Origin: Reyranella sp.
GTDB lineage: Bacteria; Pseudomonadota; Alphaproteobacteria; Reyranellales; Reyranellaceae
Assembly: GCA_022844015.1 (NCBI GenBank)
Contig: JALHMO010000060.1
Coordinates: 1-39,063 of the forward strand
Direction of reading: 5' to 3'
Length of the DNA: 39,063 nucleotides
Shown here piece by piece: positions 7,857-15,064 of the stretch; within the stretch, counting starts at the first letter, position 1; every line of letters begins with the position of its first letter. The notes beneath the pieces were generated by a model that ran no database searches, was not told the origin of the DNA, and saw only the letters and a list, made by a program, of their open reading frames with translations. The position numbers and the translations under genes are program-made.

Positions 7857-8524
7857 GGCAATTGACAGGTCACTCTATCGGCAAAGACCGGGTAGCCGCG
7901 AATGAACTCGGCCTTGTGGGTCGGATGCTTGGCCAGGGTGCAGCCCGCCGGCAGCGCAGTCCTGTCGACCTCGATCCGCATGAAATCGTCGGGATCGTAG
8001 GTGGTGACCGATACCGTCCTCGATGGCTCGGGCAGAGCGAACTTCAGGATGTAGACGAGATTGCGCGGTCCCCGCTTTTGCGGCAGCGCCGGCTGGTTCG
8101 CCTGCTTGTTGGGTGGCATTGCCATGCCGCTGTCCCCGGCCGAGCGGTCCCAGTCGGGCAAGGTGAAGCTCGCCGGGTCGTCGATGCGGGCGGAGAATTG
8201 CGGCAGCTTGGCCGGGCGGAAGTCCTTGCCCCCGGTGCTGATCCACGTGAGGTAGCCGACCTTGGCCAGCTCGGGCAGCATCTCGCCGCCCAGCACCTTG
8301 ACCTCCCGGGCCGAGAACTTGCCGTCCTTGTCCTCGTCGATCAGCGGGATCTCGATCTCGCTGGAGAATGGGTCGAAGCGCCACTCGATCTCGACGTGGG
8401 TGTACTTGCCGTCCTTGGCGACGACGCGAACCTGCTGCTGCAGCCACAGATGCGGATGGGCCTGGGCGACGCCGCCGGCCAGCCAGCCGATGAGGAGGCT
8501 CGCCAGCGCGAGGGTGAGCCTCAT
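7853..8524 (-). CDS. DUF1007 periplasmic metal-uptake partner protein (ZevA-like)
   Basis: A 223-residue exported protein. A signal peptide (residues 1-22, ending GGVAQA) precedes the mature start HPHLWLQQQV, characteristic of DUF1007. A perfect EF-hand-type loop, DEDKDGKFSARE, lies near residues 64-75, as in other family members. It pairs with the NicO permease, whose start codon overlaps its stop. ATG 8524 lies inside the terminal repeat of the family B element (8520-8752), and the upstream in-frame ATG 8536 (MPTSMRL) is also within the element, so the repeat appears to provide the start region. Either start leaves the signal peptide intact. Confidence 0.88.
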   Translation of the reverse strand: MRLTLALASLLIGWLAGGVAQAHPHLWLQQQVRVVAKDGKYTHVEIEWRFDPFSSEIEIPLIDEDKDGKFSAREVKVLGGEMLPELAKVGYLTWISTGGKDFRPAKLPQFSARIDDPASFTLPDWDRSAGDSGMAMPPNKQANQPALPQKRGPRNLVYILKFALPEPSRTVSVTTYDPDDFMRIEVDRTALPAGCTLAKHPTHKAEFIRGYPVFADRVTCQLP

Positions 8525-8752
8525 GCTCGTAGGCATCCGCCTTGGCCGAAAGCCCAGTAGAACCCTCATCCTGGGGAGCGTCCGCGTCGCGCGGGGTATC
8601 CCCCGCGCTTTGGCGCGTCTCGAAGGATGGGCTGCGGAGGAAATCGTGGAACAAGCCTGTTCGCGACACCGGTGCTGTGACCCACCCTTCGAGACGCTGC
8701 CCTCCGGGCCGCTCCTCAGGGTGAGGTTTCTCTGTAAGCTAGCGCCCATGAG
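8520..8752. repeat. MITE-like repeat family B, copy 2
   Basis: A 233-bp element in the opposite orientation to the copy at 2638-2842. It starts CTCATG (8520-8525) and ends CATGAG (8747-8752). Its right part, GCTCCTCAGGGTGAGG (8711-8726) and CACCCTTCGAGACG, corresponds to the left part of copy 1, and the next bases towards 8752 match copy 1 to the end of the terminal repeat. It fills the gap between the thioesterase and DUF1007 genes, overlaps the DUF1007 start codon, and stops 2 bp short of the thioesterase stop codon. Confidence 0.8.
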
Positions 8753-8754
8753 GT

Positions 8755-9132
8755 TCATGCCGCCGATAGCGGCCTCGGCCGCCCGTCGTCGTCGATGGCG
8801 ACGAACACGAAGGTGCCGTGCGTGACCTGGATGTCGGTTTCCTCGTGGCGACGCTGGACCATGGTCTCCAGGTCGATGGTGATCGAGGTTCGGCCCACCT
8901 TCTTCACCTCGCCGTAGATCGACACCATGTCGCCGACCTTGATCGGCTGGACGAAGGTCATGGCGGCGATCGCCACCGTGGCCACCCTGCCCTTGGCGAC
9001 CCGGGCAGCCAGCACGCCGCCCGCGACGTCCATCTGCGACAGCACCCAGCCGCCGAAAATGTCGCCATTGCCGTTCATGTCGGCGGGCTGCGGCACCGTC
9101 CTGACGATCGGGTCGCGGCTCCTCTCGGCCAT
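8755..9132 (-). CDS. YciA-like acyl-CoA thioesterase (hotdog fold)
   Basis: A 125-residue single hotdog-domain protein that would hydrolyse acyl-CoA esters to free acid and CoA. Start ATG 9132 follows GGGGAAG at a good distance. The family signature is MNGNGDIFGGWVLSQMD near residues 19-35 with the catalytic aspartate in NGDIFGG, then ATVAIAAMTFVQPIKVGD. The length fits YciA (about 130). The gene is transcribed divergently from parE; its stop codon is next to a repeat element. Confidence 0.88.
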   Translation of the reverse strand: MAERSRDPIVRTVPQPADMNGNGDIFGGWVLSQMDVAGGVLAARVAKGRVATVAIAAMTFVQPIKVGDMVSIYGEVKKVGRTSITIDLETMVQRRHEETDIQVTHGTFVFVAIDDDGRPRPLSAA

Positions 9133-9152
9133 CAAAACTTCCCCGGATTTGG

Positions 9153-9181
9153 TTGATTCCCCGAGATTTTCCTACCATATC
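9153..9181 (+). promoter_or_regulatory. Candidate promoter for parE
   Basis: TTGATT (9153-9158) is followed by a 17-nt spacer and CATATC (9176-9181). The TTCCTACCATATC string is shared with the candidate MoxR promoter, with identical spacing. An alternative -10 is TACCAT at 9173. The leader to ATG 9242 would be about 55 nt. Confidence 0.4.
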
Positions 9182-9241
9182 CATCTCTGACCGGCCATCA
9201 AGCGATCCCCTCGCGCGGCCGCGGAAAGACAAGAAGCAGCG

Positions 9242-11257
9242 ATGGCGAAAGAAGGCGATCTGTTCGATCGGGCGGCCAGCAAGCGCTCGACGGGCAAGGA
9301 CAACTCCTATACGGCGCGCGACATCGAGGTCCTGGAAGGCTTGGAACCCGTCCGCAAGCGCCCCGGCATGTATATCGGTGGCACCGACGAGCGGGCCATG
9401 CATCATCTCGTCGCCGAGGTGCTCGATAACGCCATGGACGAGGCGGTGGCCGGCCATGCCGACACGATCCATGTAGAGTTGCTCGAGGGCAACCGGGTGC
9501 TGGTGCGCGACAACGGCCGCGGCATCCCGATCGACCCGCACCCGAAGTTCAAGTCCAAGTCGGCGCTCGAGGTCATTCTCACGACGCTGCATTCCGGCGG
9601 CAAGTTCAACAACAAGCTCTACGCCACGTCGGGCGGCCTGCACGGCGTCGGCGTGTCGGTGGTCAATGCGCTGTCTGACGAATTGGTGGTCGAGGTGGCG
9701 CGCGACCGGCAGGCGTGGGTGCAGACCTACTCGCGCGGCAAGCCAGCGAGCAAGCTGAAGTCGGCCGGCGCTGCGCCCAACCGTCGCGGCACGACGGTGA
9801 CGTTCCATCCCGATCCGGAGATCTTCGGCAAGCAGATGTTCATGGCCGAGCGGCTCTATCGCATGTCACGCTCGAAGGCCTACCTGTTTCGCGGCGTCGA
9901 GATTCGCTGGCGCTGCGACAAGGCTTTGCTGCCCAAGGGCGGCGGCGTGCCGGAGGAAGAATCGTTCCACTTCCCCGGCGGCCTCGAGGACTACCTGATG
10001 TCGGAGGTCGGCGAGCGGCCGACGGTGGTGCCGCAGCCGTTCGCCGGCGAGGCCAGGAGCGAGACCAACGGCACGGCCGGCGGCCGGGTCGAGTGGGCGG
10101 TGTGGTGGCCGGTCGACGAGGAAGGCTTCATCCGCTCCTACTGCAACACGGTGCCGACGGCCGAAGGCGGCACGCACGAATCCGGCTTCCGCAGCGCCCT
10201 GGTGCGCGGCCTCAAGCGCTACGCCGAGCTGACCGGTAACCGCAAGGGCGCGATCGTCACCGCCGACGACGTGCTCGACGGCGCCGCCGGCCTGGTCTCG
10301 GTGTTCATCGAGCAGCCGCAGTTCCAGGGCCAGACCAAGGAGAGACTGGTCAGCGTCGAGGCGACCAAGTTGGTCGAGACCATCGTCGGCGATAATTTCG
10401 AGCACTGGCTCACCGGCGACAAGGAAGCCGGCAACGTGCTGCTCGAGCACGTCGTCGCCAAGGCCGAGGAGCGCCTGCGCCGCAAGCAGGATCGCGAGCA
10501 GCAGCGCAAGACGGCGACGCGCAAGCTCCGCCTGCCCGGCAAGCTCGCCGACTGCAGCAACACCGCGGCCGAGGGGACGGAGATCTTCCTCGTCGAGGGC
10601 GATTCGGCTGGCGGCTCGGCCAAGGCTGCGCGCAACCGCGAGACCCAGGCCATCCTGCCGCTGCGCGGCAAGATCCTCAACGTGGCCAGCGCCAGCGCCG
10701 AGCGCCTGCGCGAGAACCAGGAGATCCAGGATCTCATCCAGGCGCTCGGCTGCGGCACCGGCGCCCACTACAACGACGAGCGCCTGCGCTACGAGCGCGT
10801 CATCATCATGACCGATGCCGACGTCGACGGCGCGCACATCGCCTCGCTGCTGATGACGTTCTTCTACCGCGAGATGCCGAAGCTGATCGAGAACGGCCAC
10901 CTGTTCCTCGCCCAGCCGCCGCTGTTCCGCCTGAGCCGCGGCGGCCGCATCGAGTATGCCCGCGACGAGGCGCACAGGGACGAGCTGATCCGCGATGTGT
11001 TCGGCGGCGCCAAGGTCGAGATGACCCGCTTCAAGGGACTGGGCGAGATGCAGTCCGTGCATCTGCGCGAGACCACCATGGACGTGACGCGTCGAATCCT
11101 GCTGAAGGTCGACGTCCCGACTGCCTCCGATGTCGAAGCGCGGACCGACGCAATGAAGACGCGATCGCTGGTCGAGGACCTGATGGGGCGCAAGCCGGAG
11201 AAGCGCTACGCCTTCATCCAGGAGAACGCCAAGTTCGCGCGCGATCTCGACGTCTGA
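9242..11257 (+). CDS. parE: DNA topoisomerase IV subunit B
   Basis: A 671-residue type IIA topoisomerase ATPase subunit that with ParC decatenates daughter chromosomes. The GHKL ATPase region shows EVLDNAMDEA (Asn63) and RDNGRGIPID (89-98), then the P-loop-like GLHGVGVSVVNAL. The TOPRIM domain has EGDSAGGSA at 452-460 and the metal-binding DADVD at 525-529. FKGLGEMQ near residue 598 and the basic C-terminus complete the protein. The segment GKDNSYTARDIEVLEGLEPV at the N-terminus and the absence of the long GyrB insertion favour ParE over GyrB. No parC is in the window. Confidence 0.96.
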   Translation: MAKEGDLFDRAASKRSTGKDNSYTARDIEVLEGLEPVRKRPGMYIGGTDERAMHHLVAEVLDNAMDEAVAGHADTIHVELLEGNRVLVRDNGRGIPIDPHPKFKSKSALEVILTTLHSGGKFNNKLYATSGGLHGVGVSVVNALSDELVVEVARDRQAWVQTYSRGKPASKLKSAGAAPNRRGTTVTFHPDPEIFGKQMFMAERLYRMSRSKAYLFRGVEIRWRCDKALLPKGGGVPEEESFHFPGGLEDYLMSEVGERPTVVPQPFAGEARSETNGTAGGRVEWAVWWPVDEEGFIRSYCNTVPTAEGGTHESGFRSALVRGLKRYAELTGNRKGAIVTADDVLDGAAGLVSVFIEQPQFQGQTKERLVSVEATKLVETIVGDNFEHWLTGDKEAGNVLLEHVVAKAEERLRRKQDREQQRKTATRKLRLPGKLADCSNTAAEGTEIFLVEGDSAGGSAKAARNRETQAILPLRGKILNVASASAERLRENQEIQDLIQALGCGTGAHYNDERLRYERVIIMTDADVDGAHIASLLMTFFYREMPKLIENGHLFLAQPPLFRLSRGGRIEYARDEAHRDELIRDVFGGAKVEMTRFKGLGEMQSVHLRETTMDVTRRILLKVDVPTASDVEARTDAMKTRSLVEDLMGRKPEKRYAFIQENAKFARDLDV

Positions 11258-11361
11258 GGCTTTTTTACGTCTGATCCGACAGAACGCACGCAATATTGAG
11301 ACGTGAACTGACGGTCGTCCCGGCCTATTATCGCGGGCGACTACGAGAGAGGTCGTCCCCC

Positions 11362-11925
11362 ATGCGTCTCAGGAACAAGCTTGCCGCGATTCTGCTCGGC
11401 TTGGCGGCAATCCCCGCAGCGGCCGCTGCTGCCGTCATCGGCGGCGTGTACTATGCACCGCAGTACGACTATCGGGAGTTCTTCGCGGCAACGGACGGCC
11501 GCAACTTCCAGGTTACCCTCGCCGGCACGGCTTTTCCCGGCGTAGAACCCAGCACGGTGGCGCGCGACCTGTTGCCCATGATGCAGGCTGCCAAGCCTCG
11601 GCCGGCCCTCACTTTCACCTATGACGCGCCGGTCGAGCGGCCCCGACCGGACTACCGGCTGGTGCTCGTCTTCGACCCCGCGCTCGACCTGAACGCCGAC
11701 ACGGTCTGCAGGGGCGAGACCCGCTTCCGGCCGGGAAGCCCGGGCGTCTTCTATCTCTTTGCCGTTTACTGCCGGAACGACATGTCGATGTCCCAGACCA
11801 CGGCGTGGACCCCGGCCACCGGCCCGAACGACCCGCGGATCGCGGCGCTGTTCCGCGAGCTGTTCATGGTCGTATTCAGCGATTCCCCGGCGCTGCGGCC
11901 GCAGCAGGGCAAGGATCGGCGCTGA
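11362..11925 (+). CDS. Exported protein of unknown function
   Basis: A 187-residue protein I do not recognise. ATG 11362 is chosen because AGAGAGG lies about 9 nt upstream and it begins a convincing signal peptide (MRLRNKLAAILLGLAAIPAA, then an Ala-rich stretch). The mature part has no membrane segment; it contains two cysteines (in TVCRGE and AVYCRND) which could form a disulfide, and runs such as YRLVLVFDPALDLNAD that look like beta strands. It sits between parE and pyrD on the same strand, 41 bp before pyrD, and nothing in the context indicates a role. Confidence 0.75.
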   Translation: MRLRNKLAAILLGLAAIPAAAAAAVIGGVYYAPQYDYREFFAATDGRNFQVTLAGTAFPGVEPSTVARDLLPMMQAAKPRPALTFTYDAPVERPRPDYRLVLVFDPALDLNADTVCRGETRFRPGSPGVFYLFAVYCRNDMSMSQTTAWTPATGPNDPRIAALFRELFMVVFSDSPALRPQQGKDRR

Positions 11926-11966
11926 GCGACGAACGCTCCACAGGCGAGCTCTGGTAACCAGACGGC

Positions 11967-13010
11967 ATGGCCGTCTGGTACACCCTCGCCAACCTCTACC
12001 TGTCCCGAATTGATCCAGAGAGCGCGCACGCCCTCGCCCTGAAGGCGTTGGCAAGAGGATGGCTTCCGGCCGACCGCAGGCCCGATCCGCCATCGCTCGA
12101 AACCCACGTCTGGGGACGAACGCTACCCAATCCGATCGGCTTGGCCGCTGGCTTCGACAAGAACGGCGAGATTCCCGATGCCCTGCTCGGCCTGGGCTTC
12201 GGGCTGGTCGAGATCGGCACCGTCACGCCTCGGCCCCAACATGGCAACGATCGACCGCGCCTCTTCCGCCTTCCCGCGGATCGCGGCGTCGTCAACCGCA
12301 TGGGGTTTCCAGGCCACGGGCTCAGCGCAATGCGCGACCGCCTGATGCGCCGCCGTCGCAATGGGCTAGTCGGCATCAATGTCGGCGCCAACAAGGACAG
12401 CCCGGATCGCGTGCAGGACTACGTCGCCTGTGCCGCGGTCCTGGTGCCCCATGCCGACTACCTGGTGTGCAACGTTTCCTCGCCCAACACGCCGGGCCTG
12501 CGCGACCTGCAGGGCCGCGTGGCCCTCGCCGACCTCCTGAAGCGAGTCCGCGACATCATAGGCGTCAAAGCCCCGCCTCTTCTGGTCAAGATCTCCCCCG
12601 ACGCCGCGGACGAGGACCTCGACGACATCGTGACCGTATGCCGCGATCAGCGCATCGACGGCATCATCGTCGGCAACACGACGCTGTCGCGGCCGGCTTC
12701 GCTGCGCAGTGCCTATCGCAGCGAAGCCGGCGGGCTCTCCGGGGCGCCTCTCATGGCGCTGTCCACCGACGTGCTGCGTCGCACAGCTCGCCGGGTCGAG
12801 GGCCAGTTTCCCCTGGTCGGCTGCGGCGGCGTGGGCTCGGGCGCCGACGCCTACGCCAAGATCCGAGCGGGTGCGACCCTGGTGCAGCTCTACTCCGCCC
12901 TGGTGTTCGGAGGCCCGACGCTCGTTCGCAGCATCAAGAAGGAGCTTGCCGCGCTGCTCGCCCGCGACGGCTTCACCACGGTCAATGACGCGGTGGGCAC
13001 GGATTTGTAG
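11967..13010 (+). CDS. pyrD: Dihydroorotate dehydrogenase (quinone), class 2
   Basis: A 347-residue flavoenzyme that oxidises dihydroorotate to orotate using membrane quinone, the fourth step of UMP synthesis. The N-terminal extension with the amphipathic quinone-tunnel helices (residues 1-40), PIGLAAGFDKNGE (56-68) and NVSSPNTPGLRDLQ (169-182) with catalytic Ser172 identify class 2; class 1 enzymes have Cys there. GNTT near 233 and VGCGGVGSGADA near 285 are FMN-binding. Its stop codon is 2 bp from the stop codon of the opposing selenoprotein candidate. Confidence 0.96.
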   Translation: MAVWYTLANLYLSRIDPESAHALALKALARGWLPADRRPDPPSLETHVWGRTLPNPIGLAAGFDKNGEIPDALLGLGFGLVEIGTVTPRPQHGNDRPRLFRLPADRGVVNRMGFPGHGLSAMRDRLMRRRRNGLVGINVGANKDSPDRVQDYVACAAVLVPHADYLVCNVSSPNTPGLRDLQGRVALADLLKRVRDIIGVKAPPLLVKISPDAADEDLDDIVTVCRDQRIDGIIVGNTTLSRPASLRSAYRSEAGGLSGAPLMALSTDVLRRTARRVEGQFPLVGCGGVGSGADAYAKIRAGATLVQLYSALVFGGPTLVRSIKKELAALLARDGFTTVNDAVGTDL

Positions 13011-13012
13011 GC

Positions 13013-14092
13013 TCATACCTTCCTGGCCCAGAAATCATCGATGCCGAGGTGCGAGCGCCAGCCCGCTGTGGCTGCCGCCTTTTCCGGCTCCAAGGGAATG
13101 CCCGAGCCGTCGGCGACGCGGGTTATCGCGTCGAAGCCGGCGATGACGGCGGCCGCGTCCACCATGGCCGCCTCGCCGAGGCAGTCGACGACGGCATCGC
13201 GCGCCCGATCGAGCTCCGGCGCGCCTTCGATCACCGCATCGGCAAAGGCGAGCAGCACCGTCTCGGCGGTAACGCCGCTCGCAACGCGCTCGGCACCGTC
13301 ACCCTGAAAGATTCCGGCGAGCTCGTAGTCCTTGCCGCCATGCCTGCCGCTCGCACGGAGCAGGGCCAGATGGCTGGTGGTTCAATAAACGCACTGGTTG
13401 AGGACAGCGACCCGGGCGGCCAGCATCTCGATCTGGGCATGCTCGACGGCACGGTACTCGCGAGCGAAGTCGCGCATCGCGGCCTGCGGCAAGTACATGG
13501 TCTCGAACAGGTCCCAGAACTGCATCATCGCCCGGGGTACCAGGCTGAGCGCGCGATGGACATTGCCGCCAATGCGCCCAGCCGAGGCGTAGAGCGGCGG
13601 GTCCTCGGCGCCGACATCCTCCGGCGCGAGCATGGGCATCCAGCCAAGCCCGGGCTTGGCCCCCCTCGGCCGGCGTCGCGTCGGCGTGCCGGACCGCGCG
13701 CCAGGCAGGGGACGTGGCGCAGACCCGCGGCCGCGATCGAACGTATCGACCGCCGTCGCGATCGCCACGACCGACAGCAGCTCGACATAGGCTTCCTCGC
13801 TCAAGCCGCTCTCGACGACGTCGCGGAACCAGGCCTCGGAGAGCCGGCCAGGATCGGAGACGATGCGATGGACCGCCTCCAGGGCAGGCGGCGGCAGGTC
13901 GGTCAGGGACGCATGCTGGCCGTCGAGCATGCGCGGCAGCAGGGCCGCCTTGCGCGCGCGGCAGAGCGCGCAGGCTCGGGCCGCACGTGCCTCGAGGGCG
14001 ATGGCCGTGCGCTCGCTGCCGGTCCACCATTCGCCCGTCGCGCCCAACCCTTGCCAAGCCACGGTGAGCTCGTTGTGCAATTCTTGTCGCAT
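13013..14092 (-). CDS. AhpD/carboxymuconolactone decarboxylase-like protein with in-frame UGA: candidate selenoprotein
   Basis: The minus-strand frame from ATG 14092 (an in-frame TTG lies at 14104) is interrupted by one TGA at 13384-13382 and continues in the same frame for 122 more codons, giving 359 residues if the TGA is read. The flanking residues are NQCVY-TGA-TTSH. AhpD/CMD proteins carry the redox motif CxxCxxxH, so the TGA falls exactly on the second cysteine: Cys234, Sec237, His241. The sequence after the TGA is clearly protein-like and belongs to the family (LLAFADAVIEGAPELDR, GIPLEPEKAAATAGWR). A second CxxC, CALC, is at residues 41-44. A SECIS-like hairpin follows. Expected activity is thiol/selenol peroxidase or disulfide chemistry, by family analogy. 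The alternative is a Cys-to-stop nonsense mutation or sequencing error. Usual annotation would split it into a 237-codon and an 81-residue gene. Confidence 0.8.
13337..13374 (-). promoter_or_regulatory. Candidate bacterial SECIS hairpin in the coding region after the UGA
   Basis: Starting 24 nt after the TGA, the mRNA can form GCTC (13361-13358), a 5-nt loop CGUGC (13357-13353) and GAGC (13352-13349), extended by CCU/AGG (13364-13362 and 13345-13343) and an outer stem GCCAU/AUGGC (13374-13370 and 13341-13337). A short upper stem, a small loop with G in its first two positions and 16-37 nt from UGA to loop are the usual bacterial SECIS features, and all are met. Folding was done by eye. Confidence 0.5.
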
Positions 14093-14153
14093 CGTGAAAA
14101 TCAATCTAGCAGACGCCGGAACACCGACGCCATAGACTGGCCGCGGAGGAACC

Positions 14154-15059
14154 GTGCCGCTCTGGATACCGATAACCGTCTTCGCTGCGCTCTGTCAGAA
14201 CATCCGCACGACGATGCAGCAGAAGATTCGCGGGGTGCTGAGCGTCGACGGGGCGAACTTCGTCCGCTACCTCTACGGGGCGCCGCTGGCGCTGGCGGGA
14301 CTGGCCTTCCTGGTCCTGTTCACCGGCCGGCAGGTGCCCGCCCTGTCGGCGTCGTTCCTGCTGCTCGTGACGATCGCCGGGGTCGCCCAGATCGTGGCGA
14401 CGTCGCTCATGATCCACGCCTTCTCACTGCGCAACTTCGCGGTCGGCACCGTCTACTCGAAGACCGAGACGGTGTTCGTGGCCCTGTTCGCCACCTACAT
14501 CGCCCACGAGCCGCTGAAGCTCGGCGCCTGGACCGGCATCCTGATCTGCCTGGGCGGCGTGGCCATCCTGAGCGTGCGCGGCTCGTTCGCCAACATCCGC
14601 TCCGTTCTCGCCGATCTCACCCACAAGGGGGCGCTCTACGGCATCCTGTCGGGCGCCATCTTCGCCATCGCCGCCGGCACCATCCGCGAGGCCTCCAAGC
14701 TCCTGCCCGACGGCGATTTCATGATCCGCGGCATCACCGTGCTCGCCTGCATGAACACCATCCAGGTCGTGCTGATGGCGGCCTATCTGGCGCGCCGCGA
14801 CCGGCCCCAGCTCGGCAAGGTCTGGGTCAACTGGCGCTCCTCGGTATGGGTCGGCATCTTCAGCGTGCTCGGCTCGGCCGGCTGGGCACTCGCCATGACG
14901 CTCGAGAATGCCGCCCTGGTACGCGCCGTCGGCCAGATCGAGCTGGTCTTCACCTTCATCGCCTCGCGCCTCGTGCTCAAGGAGCGGCCGTCCGCCGGAG
15001 AGTGGATCGGCAGCATCCTCGTCGTGGGTGGCGTCGTCCTCATCCTGATTTTCCGGTGA
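14154..15059 (+). CDS. EamA/DMT-family permease
   Basis: A 301-residue inner-membrane protein with about ten predicted membrane segments and two EamA repeats. It starts with GTG at 14154 behind a strong GGAGGA (about 14145-14150). Segments such as YSKTETVFVALFATYIAHEPL and ALVRAVGQIELVFTFIASRL are the conserved helix-4/5 and helix-9/10 regions of DMT permeases. The substrate is unknown. It begins a tight plus-strand operon: the CaiB gene follows after 5 bp and the thiolase-like gene overlaps that. It is divergent from the selenoprotein candidate, with 61 bp between the start codons. Confidence 0.9.
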   Translation: MPLWIPITVFAALCQNIRTTMQQKIRGVLSVDGANFVRYLYGAPLALAGLAFLVLFTGRQVPALSASFLLLVTIAGVAQIVATSLMIHAFSLRNFAVGTVYSKTETVFVALFATYIAHEPLKLGAWTGILICLGGVAILSVRGSFANIRSVLADLTHKGALYGILSGAIFAIAAGTIREASKLLPDGDFMIRGITVLACMNTIQVVLMAAYLARRDRPQLGKVWVNWRSSVWVGIFSVLGSAGWALAMTLENAALVRAVGQIELVFTFIASRLVLKERPSAGEWIGSILVVGGVVLILIFR

Positions 15060-15064
15060 CCCCA

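Noticed and set aside
6234..7865. A 543-codon plus-strand frame antisense to the EamA and NicO genes, with His/Gln/Arg-rich sequence
   Set aside because: It mirrors the codon bias and His-rich loop of the opposite strand; no domain or start signal supports it.
9866..11293. A 475-codon frame antisense to parE
   Set aside because: parE is unambiguous over this stretch; the antisense frame results from G+C-rich codon bias.
13358..13378. A second hairpin, CCAG-CCAT-CTGG, closer to the UGA as the SECIS element
   Set aside because: Its loop has no G in the first positions and the distance to the UGA is too short; the GCUC/GAGC hairpin fits better.
13013..14104. Frameshift or two separate genes as explanation of the split AhpD-like frame
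   Set aside because: Both parts are in the same frame, and there is no gap or Shine-Dalgarno before the second part that would suit an independent gene; only the TGA separates them.
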